A stretch of 64,000 nt of DNA. It comes from Sphingobacterium daejeonense (lineage in GTDB: Bacteria > Bacteroidota > Bacteroidia > Sphingobacteriales > Sphingobacteriaceae). Location: the NCBI RefSeq assembly GCF_901472535.1, contig NZ_LR590470.1, positions 3,472,001 through 3,536,000 of the forward strand, in the 5' to 3' direction. This document shows, one piece after another, positions 57,712 to 64,000 of the stretch. The notes beneath the pieces were generated by a model, which saw nothing but the letters and a program-made list of their open reading frames with translations, was not told the DNA's origin and did no database searches. Every line of letters begins with the position of its first letter. The first letter of the stretch is position 1. A program made the translations under genes and the position numbers.

Positions 57712-58186
57712 TTATTCGTGATGATAAGGTTCTCCTCTCATAATCGTATATGCACGGTATATCTGTTCTACAAAAAACAACCTTACCATTTGATGAGAGA
57801 ACGTCATTCTAGAAAGAGAGATCTTTGCATTGGCACGTTGATAAACGCTGTCATCGAAGCCATATGGCCCTCCAATCATAAAAACTAAGTGGGGTAACAC
57901 TTGATATCATCTGTTTCTCCAGGAAATTAGAGAATTCAACCGAAGAATACTCCTTCCCTCTTTCATCCAATAAGATTATGTAATCCTGATTGCTGATATT
58001 CTTCAACAAATACTGTGCTTCCTTTTCCTTTTGTTGATTCTCTGATAGGTTTTTTGAATTCTTGATATCAGGAATGGTAACAATCTGAAAATTGACATAA
58101 TGTTTCAATCTCTTGGTATAGATTTCAATTCCTTTGACGATATGTTGATCATCCGTTTTACCGATACAGATCAATGTAATTTTCAT
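57712..58186 (-). CDS. rlmH: 23S rRNA pseudouridine-1915 N3-methyltransferase (frameshifted)
   Basis: SPOUT-fold methyltransferase that modifies helix 69 of 23S rRNA. MKITLICIGKTDDQHIVKGIEIY start, LLDERGKEYSSVEFSNFL, then the SAM-binding knot MIGGPYGFDDSVYQRA and LSRMTFSHQMVRLFFVEQIYRAY. Frame breaks in four G (57891-57894, plus strand); with three it reads SVTHLVFMIGG. About 157 aa, the usual size. Start at 58186 rather than 58192. Confidence 0.92.
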
Positions 58187-58336
58187 AAGCACAATCTTTG
58201 AAACGCAAAAATAATATTTATAGTCTTTTTATTTGCTGTATTCGTTTAATAAGTGCTCGCTATGCATTATAAAACTGCTTTTCAATGAAATGCTTTGAAT
58301 GGAGTTCCAATCAGTGGTATAGCCTATTTTATATGA

Positions 58337-58369
58337 AGAAAGCCTTTGATCGATGACCAAAGGCTTTCT
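58337..58369 (-). terminator. Hairpin after the YceI gene
   Basis: AGAAAGCCTTTG/CAAAGGCTTTCT, 12-bp stem with a 9-nt loop, 22 bp past the yceI stop on the minus strand. The T-run is weak. Confidence 0.7.
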
Positions 58370-58390
58370 ATATTTAGAAAAGTGTAATTC

Positions 58391-59023
58391 TTATTTGTTT
58401 GCTACTAAAGTAATATCGAAGTTGATTTCTTTAGAGATCAAATCATCAGATTTACCTTCGTAAGTAACACCCCAGTCAGCTCTAGTGATGTTAAAGTTTG
58501 CAGTTGCTTTTACAGCAGTTTCAGTAGCTTCAAGTACTTTAGCGTCGAAAGTAATGTTTTTGCTCACACCTTTGATAACTAGGTTACCAGAGATTGTAAG
58601 GTCATTTTCAGTTGCACCTGGTTTTACCTCAGTAACAGTGAATGATGCTTCAGGGTGAGTTTCTACTCCGAAGAAATCATCTGCTTTTAAGTGACCGTCC
58701 AATTTCTCTTTGAATTCACCTTCCAAGTCAGTTGAGCTGATTGTAGTCATATCAAGAACAACATTAGCACCTGTTAATTTACCATTATCAACAGTAACAG
58801 TACCGTTTTTAATGTTTACTGTACCAGTGTGTTTACCAGTAACTTTTGTACCTGTCCATACTACTTTTGATGCTGTAGTATCTACATTGTAAGTAGCTCC
58901 AGCTACTTCTGTTTGAGTAACTTCAACTGAATCAGATGTTTCAGCTTTTTTTCCTTCAGGGTTTCCAGCACATGATGCTAGTACTAATGCTGCAATTGCA
59001 GATAATAATGTGATTTTTTTCAT
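58391..59023 (-). CDS. YceI family lipoprotein
   Basis: Periplasmic or membrane-anchored lipocalin-like protein that binds isoprenoid-type lipids. Signal MKKITLLSAIAALVLASCAG with lipobox ending at Cys18, a short acidic linker, then the YceI barrel (YNVDTTASKVVWTGTKVTGKHTGTV..., LKADDFFGVETHPEASFTV, ADWGVTYEGKSDDLISKEI). Start set at 59023 to fit the signal peptide. Monocistronic. Confidence 0.9.
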   Translation of the reverse strand: MKKITLLSAIAALVLASCAGNPEGKKAETSDSVEVTQTEVAGATYNVDTTASKVVWTGTKVTGKHTGTVNIKNGTVTVDNGKLTGANVVLDMTTISSTDLEGEFKEKLDGHLKADDFFGVETHPEASFTVTEVKPGATENDLTISGNLVIKGVSKNITFDAKVLEATETAVKATANFNITRADWGVTYEGKSDDLISKEINFDITLVANK

Positions 59024-59123
59024 TTGTTTGTTTGAACAATTAATTTCATCACAAAAATATATCAACTTACTAGATATTCAAACAATTGTAACTTTTTTAA
59101 CAAAAGTCAGACAATTCTTTAAC

Positions 59124-60449
59124 CTAGTGTCCTGCAGGCTGTGCTTCGATTCTTCTGATATCTGCTCCCAGTGCTTTTAAGCGGTCTTCGATATGTTGGT
59201 AACCACGTTCTATCTGTTCGATATTGTAGATTACTGATTTTCCTTGAGCTGATAGTGCTGCGATCAACAATGATACTCCAGCACGGATATCTGGAGATGT
59301 CATCTCAATTCCGCGCAATTTGTTCTGTTTGTTCAAGCCGATCACTGTCGCCCTATGTGGGTCACATAGTATGATCTGTGCTCCCATATCGATCAATTTA
59401 TCGACAAAGAACAACCTGCTTTCAAACATTTTTTGGTGTATTAAAACATTTCCTTTTGCCTGAATAGCAGTTACAAGGACAATACTCAACAAATCTGGTG
59501 TAAATCCTGGCCATGGTGCGTCGGAAATAGTAAGGATTGATCCATCGATAAATGTATCGATTTCATAATTTTCCTGCGCAGGGATGAAGATATCATCACC
59601 TTTGAGCTCAAATTTGATCCCTAATCTTGAGAATACCGAAGGTATAATTCCCAATTCTTTGAAACACACATCTTTAATTGTAATCTCAGATCCTGTCATT
59701 GCGGCCAACCCGATGAATGAACCGATCTCAATCATGTCAGGGAGCATTCTATGACTTGTTCCGCCCAATTTTTCGACACCTTCAATAGTCAATAAATTCG
59801 ATCCTATTCCGGAGATGTTTGCACCCATTCTGTTTAACATCTTACACAGCTGTTGCAAATATGGTTCACAAGCAGCATTGTAAATTGTTGTTACACCTTT
59901 GGCAAGCACTGCAGCCATTACTATGTTGGCAGTACCAGTAACCGATGCTTCATCTAACAGGATATATGTTCCTTTTAGCTGTGTGGCATCCACGTTGAAA
60001 AAATGGTTTTCAGCGTCGTATACGAATTTGGCGCCTAATTTTTCAAATCCTAAGAAGTGGGTATCCAAACGACGGCGTCCGATTTTGTCACCTCCTGGTT
60101 TAGGGATTGCTGCTTTTCCAAAGCGCGCCAATAGCGGCCCAACGATCATAATAGATCCACGGAGGCTACCCCCTTTTTTCTTGAACTCTTCCGATTGGAA
60201 GTAGTCTATATTAATGTTCTTTGCTTCAAACTCATAAGTATCACCATTTACCCTATTAACATCCACTCCTAATGCGATCAGAAGATCGATTAATTTGTTG
60301 ACGTCTTTTATATCAGGGATATTACTGATGGTCATTTTCTCTTCAGTCAATAATACTGCTGAGATAATTTGTAATGCTTCATTTTTCGCTCCTTGAGGAA
60401 CAATTTCTCCTTTTAATGGTTTGCCACCGTAAATTTCAAATGCATTCAT
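59124..60449 (-). CDS. murA: UDP-N-acetylglucosamine 1-carboxyvinyltransferase with Asp at the fosfomycin-target position
   Basis: First committed step of peptidoglycan synthesis. 441 aa; MNAFEIYGGKPLKGEIVPQGAKNEAL at the start and an inverse alpha-beta fold like EPSP synthase. In most bacteria a Cys in PGGCxIGxRP is attacked by fosfomycin; here the loop is PGGDKIGRR with Asp121 (codon 60087-60089, GAC). This change is known from fosfomycin-resistant lineages such as mycobacteria and chlamydiae. The rest is ordinary. Confidence 0.95.
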   Translation of the reverse strand: MNAFEIYGGKPLKGEIVPQGAKNEALQIISAVLLTEEKMTISNIPDIKDVNKLIDLLIALGVDVNRVNGDTYEFEAKNINIDYFQSEEFKKKGGSLRGSIMIVGPLLARFGKAAIPKPGGDKIGRRRLDTHFLGFEKLGAKFVYDAENHFFNVDATQLKGTYILLDEASVTGTANIVMAAVLAKGVTTIYNAACEPYLQQLCKMLNRMGANISGIGSNLLTIEGVEKLGGTSHRMLPDMIEIGSFIGLAAMTGSEITIKDVCFKELGIIPSVFSRLGIKFELKGDDIFIPAQENYEIDTFIDGSILTISDAPWPGFTPDLLSIVLVTAIQAKGNVLIHQKMFESRLFFVDKLIDMGAQIILCDPHRATVIGLNKQNKLRGIEMTSPDIRAGVSLLIAALSAQGKSVIYNIEQIERGYQHIEDRLKALGADIRRIEAQPAGH

Positions 60450-60521
60450 AGTTTTTCATATCAACCAAACCTACAGATAGAGCATACTGAAAGGTCTGTT
60501 CAATTCATATCATACCAATAT

Positions 60522-60562
60522 GAAAAAAGCAATTGTAAATAAGTTTTTCAATTGCTTCTTTC
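60522..60562 (-). terminator. Terminator of the DUF4290 gene
   Basis: AAGCAATTG/CAATTGCTT with a 13-nt loop; on the minus strand a T-run follows (GCTTTTTTC). Confidence 0.85.
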
Positions 60563-60569
60563 AGAGGTC

Positions 60570-61292
60570 TTATTTATAACTTTTCTTTTGTCTGTTATTG
60601 TTGTTATTGTTCGAGGGTCTCTTGTTATTGTTGTTATTGTTGTTGTTCCTCTTGTTGTTGTAGTTGTTTTGCGACTTGTTTTGCTGCTGATTATTGTTGC
60701 TACTTCCTGAGGTTTTAACACGATTCCCTGGAGGCGGGGTCTTGAAATCAAGCTTGGTCAATACTGTATCCGATGGCAATGCTAATTCGCCATTAGACAA
60801 TGTACGTAGATCTTGGAGGATCTGATCATCGGAAACTGTATCCTTGTTCCAAGTTAGGTATGCCATTTTCATGAAGTTGGCAATACTTAGGGTCATCTTC
60901 AATTTAGCTTCTGGGTTAGATATGTTCAATGTTTTCTTGATCATATCTTCCACGGTGTGGCCATAATGCTTGAACCTGATATTATGCGTAGGATAATTCA
61001 GTGGTTCAGGTTTGTGATGGATATTTTCTTTTGTAGGAATAGGATATGGGGAATCCACATCAATTTTAAAATCTGAGATAATGTATAGATGGTCCCAAAG
61101 TTTATGTTTAAAATCAGATACATCACGAAGATGTGGGTTCAATACACCCATCATATCAATGACCACCTGAGCCAAACGGTTTCTTTCTTCTCTATCTGAC
61201 AGTGTGCAGATATAGTCAACCATATTCTGTACATTTCGGCCATATTCAGCCAAAATCAACTTTGGTCTAGTGCTGTTATAATCAAAAATCAT
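60570..61292 (-). CDS. DUF4290 family protein with poly-Asn tail
   Basis: 240 aa. N-terminal conserved domain (YDYNSTRPKLILAEYGRNVQNMVDY-like start, LNPHLRDVSDFKHKLWDHLYIISDF, and SDDQILQDLRTLSNGELA) is DUF4290, found across Bacteroidota next to DNA or cell-wall genes; function unknown. Residues from about 195 are low-complexity N-rich and K-rich, encoded by AAC/AAT repeats (60590-60660) liable to length change. Cotranscribed with the helicase (55-bp gap) and followed by murA on the same strand. Confidence 0.87.
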   Translation of the reverse strand: MIFDYNSTRPKLILAEYGRNVQNMVDYICTLSDREERNRLAQVVIDMMGVLNPHLRDVSDFKHKLWDHLYIISDFKIDVDSPYPIPTKENIHHKPEPLNYPTHNIRFKHYGHTVEDMIKKTLNISNPEAKLKMTLSIANFMKMAYLTWNKDTVSDDQILQDLRTLSNGELALPSDTVLTKLDFKTPPPGNRVKTSGSSNNNQQQNKSQNNYNNKRNNNNNNNNKRPSNNNNNNRQKKSYK

Positions 61293-61347
61293 ATGTTTTT
61301 TTTGCTCTAACCCTATATAGGTGTTAAATATGTAATGTTAATTGGGT

Positions 61348-63636
61348 TTAATTTACTATTCTAAGCTTCGCAAATTTAAGCAACAATTGCTTCTGTCCCA
61401 ACTCTTTGAAAAAAATAGTTGCTTTTATGTCGGGTTTATTACCTTCTAAGTTAATGACTTTACCAAATCCGAAGCGTTCATGTTCTACTTCCATTCCTAC
61501 TTGTAGGCCTGATGTATCCGATGGAGCGAATCCAGGGCTCGGTACATGGGCTTTTGGCAAGATCGAAGTTGTCTTCACTACTTTCGGCTTTGGTTTTGAG
61601 AAAACATCGCCCGAAGGATTGCTATTTTCTTTCCGTTGCCATTGAACCCTTTCTGATCCGAAATCATCATCCTGCATTGCTGAGCTCCGAGGTTTGAAGT
61701 CTAGGTCCAAACAACTTGGGTTCAGTTCATCCAAGAAACGACTTGGCTCACAGTTGTTCAAAGTGCCCCAACGGTATCTTGATGTTGCATAAGATAGATG
61801 CAATTTTTTTTCTGCACGTGTCACAGCAACGTAGAACAACCGACGTTCCTCCTCCAGTTCTGACCTTGAATTTAAGGATAGCTGCGATGGAAACAAGTTT
61901 TCCTCCAACCCTACAATATGAACCACCGGAAACTCCAATCCTTTTGAAGAGTGAATGGTCATCAATGAGACCGTATCAGCATTTGGATCCTTATCGTTGT
62001 CATCATTGGTCAACAGGGCGATATCCTGCATAAAGATATCCAAACCTTTCTCTTCTAAGTCTTCTCTTTCAGAGAACTCCTTGATACCGTTCAACAATTC
62101 CTGGATATTTTCGTAACGAGCCAATCCTTCGACCGACTTATCTTCATACAGATCTTTCAGGATTCCGGAATGTTGTGCAATGTGCATTGCGGTATCAAAT
62201 GCAGTATTAGTTTTTGCTGTTGCTTGGAAACTTTGGATCATCAATCCAAAATTGGACACAGATGCAGCACTTCTTCCGTCAAGGAACATTTGCGCGTTTG
62301 CTACTACATCCCACAACCTCACTTGTTGTTGGTCTGCTGCAACCATAATACGCTCAACAGTTGTATCACCTATTCCGCGGCGAGGATAATTGATCACTCT
62401 TTTCAGTGCTTCCTCGTCATTAGGATTAAATGTCAGCCTAAAATAAGCAATTAAATCTTTAATTTCCTTACGTTGATAAAACGAAGTTCCACCGTAAAGC
62501 TTATACGGGATGTTAATTTTTCTCAATGCTTCCTCCAAGGACCTCGATTGGGCATTGGTACGGTAAAGGATTGCAAAGTCCTTATACTTTAGACTCTTGA
62601 GTGATTTTTCTTGAGAAATCGCTTCTGCAACAATCTTTCCTTCTTCGTTATCAGAAAATGCACGGCTTACTTTTATTTTTTCACCATCCTCATTATCGGA
62701 AAATACATTCTTCTCGAGTTGGTTTTTATTATTTGCGATAATACTATTTGCAGCATTAACGATTGTTTTGGTCGAACGATAATTTTGTTCCAATTTGAAC
62801 ACCTTAACATCTGGATAATCTTTTTGGAAGTTCAAGATATTCTGGATGTTGGCCCCTCGGAATGCATAGATACTTTGAGCATCATCACCTACTACACAAA
62901 TATTTTCATTGACTGCCGCCAATCTCTTGACGATCAAGTATTGTGAAAAGTTTGTATCCTGGTACTCATCTACCATTAGGTATTTAAACTGGTGCTGATA
63001 TTTATGCAATACATCAGGGTATTTATTCAATAGCACATTGGTTTTGAACAGGAGATCATCAAAGTCCATCGCACCCGCACGGTAACATCGTTGTGCATAG
63101 GTCATATAGATTTGTCCTAATTGTCCTCGGCCATTAGCATTATCCTCAGCTAGTATTGCCTCGTTCTTATTGTATTCTTGTGGAGAAATAAGGTTGTTTT
63201 TTGCCGAAGATATCCTACCATAAACGTGGTTAGCATTATAGAGCTTGTCGTCCAGGTTTAATTCTTTAATAATTGCTCTCAGCAAGCTTTTGGTATCATC
63301 GGTATCATAGATGGTGAAATTTTTGGGGTATCCCAAAAGTTCAGCTTCAACTCTCAAAATACGCGCAAAGACAGAGTGGAATGTTCCCATCCAAATATTC
63401 TTGGCTTCTGAGCCGACCACTTTCATGATACGCTCACGCATTTCTTTTGCGGCCTTATTTGTAAAGGTCAACACCAATATATTGAAAGGATCTACTCCTT
63501 TTTGTATTAAATGGGCTACTCTATAGGTAATTACCCGCGTTTTTCCAGATCCTGCACCAGCAACAATCATTACTGGACCTTCTGTCTGTTCAACTGCGGC
63601 TCGTTGTGAGGGGTTCAGTCCTGCTAAAAAATCCAA
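61348..63636 (-). CDS. UvrD/PcrA/Rep-type ATP-dependent DNA helicase
   Basis: Superfamily 1A 3'-5' helicase for repair and fork processing, 762 aa. Walker A AGAGSGKT (residues 26-33), the SF1A Q-like motif LNPSQRAAVEQ, VDEYQDTN (Walker B), FRGANIQNIL, and VSLMTIHSSKGLEFPVVHIVG plus VAVTRAEKKLHLSYA in the C-terminal core. The C-terminal tail contains a Tudor-like segment (GMEVEHERFGFGKVINLEGN) as in PcrA. Nearest name PcrA; UvrD versus Rep is not resolved. Confidence 0.93.
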   Translation of the reverse strand: MDFLAGLNPSQRAAVEQTEGPVMIVAGAGSGKTRVITYRVAHLIQKGVDPFNILVLTFTNKAAKEMRERIMKVVGSEAKNIWMGTFHSVFARILRVEAELLGYPKNFTIYDTDDTKSLLRAIIKELNLDDKLYNANHVYGRISSAKNNLISPQEYNKNEAILAEDNANGRGQLGQIYMTYAQRCYRAGAMDFDDLLFKTNVLLNKYPDVLHKYQHQFKYLMVDEYQDTNFSQYLIVKRLAAVNENICVVGDDAQSIYAFRGANIQNILNFQKDYPDVKVFKLEQNYRSTKTIVNAANSIIANNKNQLEKNVFSDNEDGEKIKVSRAFSDNEEGKIVAEAISQEKSLKSLKYKDFAILYRTNAQSRSLEEALRKINIPYKLYGGTSFYQRKEIKDLIAYFRLTFNPNDEEALKRVINYPRRGIGDTTVERIMVAADQQQVRLWDVVANAQMFLDGRSAASVSNFGLMIQSFQATAKTNTAFDTAMHIAQHSGILKDLYEDKSVEGLARYENIQELLNGIKEFSEREDLEEKGLDIFMQDIALLTNDDNDKDPNADTVSLMTIHSSKGLEFPVVHIVGLEENLFPSQLSLNSRSELEEERRLFYVAVTRAEKKLHLSYATSRYRWGTLNNCEPSRFLDELNPSCLDLDFKPRSSAMQDDDFGSERVQWQRKENSNPSGDVFSKPKPKVVKTTSILPKAHVPSPGFAPSDTSGLQVGMEVEHERFGFGKVINLEGNKPDIKATIFFKELGQKQLLLKFAKLRIVN

Positions 63637-63751
63637 AATGCTCTCCTAAATTTATCTTTTGTAATGCCTCAAAAATGGGGACTCAAATTTAATAAAAATA
63701 GACGTACTATACTAGAACTTTTATCCACAGTGACAAGAAGATAGCAGAATG

Positions 63752-64000
63752 TTAGCTCAGGGCATTCAGAAGCGCTTGGTAACGCTCCATAAACCTACCT
63801 ACATGAAGCCCATCGACCAAGGCATGGTGCACATGCAATGAGATCGACATCGTCTTTTTTCCATCTTTATCCATCAACTTTCCGAAGGAGATTTTTGGGC
63901 AAGAATCAGGATAATCAAAACTCCGTGCATGCGAAAGTGACGTGAAATTTACCCAAGGCAAGGCAGAACAATGAACTTCATTAATCCTTGCCCCTTCCAA
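63752..64000 (-). CDS. Type A chloramphenicol acetyltransferase, C-terminal part
   Basis: Continues beyond the window end; only the last 82 aa are visible. The catalytic motif HHALVDGLH (residues around 58-66 of the visible part) matches the CAT signature HHxxxDG with the active-site His and Asp. LPWVNFTSLSHAR and PKISFGKL are other family segments. Chromosomal CAT-like proteins may acetylate chloramphenicol or unrelated substrates, so resistance is only inferred. Confidence 0.82.
   Translation of the reverse strand: MEGARINEVHCSALPWVNFTSLSHARSFDYPDSCPKISFGKLMDKDGKKTMSISLHVHHALVDGLHVGRFMERYQALLNALS

Noticed and set aside
60548..60751. 67-aa minus-strand ORF rich in Thr, over the DUF4290 tail
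   Set aside because: Alternate frame of the AAC/AAT repeat; the DUF4290 frame explains it.

Overview
The window reads as ordinary chromosome from a member of the Bacteroidota, most likely family Sphingobacteriaceae (Sphingobacterium/Pedobacter-like). The case rests on DUF4290 and DUF3467 proteins, a fused-type E1 alpha/beta ketoacid dehydrogenase, Wzi/RemB-like and DUF4038 proteins, start codons mostly lacking a Shine-Dalgarno, and a TTTG-N19-TAnnTTTG promoter. No rRNA, tRNA, CRISPR array, phage or transposase gene was seen. The genus is an inference.

Layout. 1-2.5 kb: 3' end of valS, a PepSY-like lipoprotein, an HdeD-type membrane protein. 2.6-8.8 kb: an RND efflux operon (tetR, tolC-like, adaptor, pump) with the same 15-bp palindrome before the regulator and before the first structural gene. 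8.8-10.5 kb: an island of stacked non-coding repeats. 10.5-18.6 kb: hsp20, folB, a DUF1080 protein, a GNAT-nitrilase fusion, DUF3467, an M42 peptidase, lgt, a Bcr/CflA exporter, aroQ. 18.7-24.3 kb: envelope and glycan genes (Wzi/RemB-like barrel, GH125 mannosidase, DUF4038 hydrolase, lipoprotein). 24.3-25.1 kb: second repeat island. 25.2-33.7 kb: murI, sufS-sufE, a soluble acyl-ACP desaturase beside marR-fpr-ferredoxin, type II NADH dehydrogenase. 34-39 kb: sulfatase, PolX, M1 peptidase. 39.2-45 kb: the mreB-mreC-mreD-mrdA-rodA cell-shape cluster. 45-47.3 kb: nucleoside phosphorylase, YigZ, EamA exporter. 47.7-53.2 kb: aromatic amino-acid operon (leader peptide, pheA, DAHP synthase/chorismate mutase, aroA, aroC, ROK kinase). 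53.2-64 kb: E1 dehydrogenase, Nudix hydrolase, a 43-aa membrane protein, rlmH, YceI, murA, DUF4290, a PcrA/UvrD helicase and the 3' part of a chloramphenicol acetyltransferase.

The best regulatory find is upstream of pheA. A promoter is followed by a 21-codon peptide with nine aromatic residues (six in a row), then mutually exclusive antiterminator and terminator hairpins: a complete attenuator for the aromatic operon. The best structural find is a pair of compact elements built around perfect but mutually unrelated palindromes, sitting among shared repeat families in both islands.

Thirteen genes, including mreB and mreC, carry single-base frameshifts, nearly all in homopolymers. This looks like long-read assembly error rather than gene decay, so these genes are annotated across their full spans.
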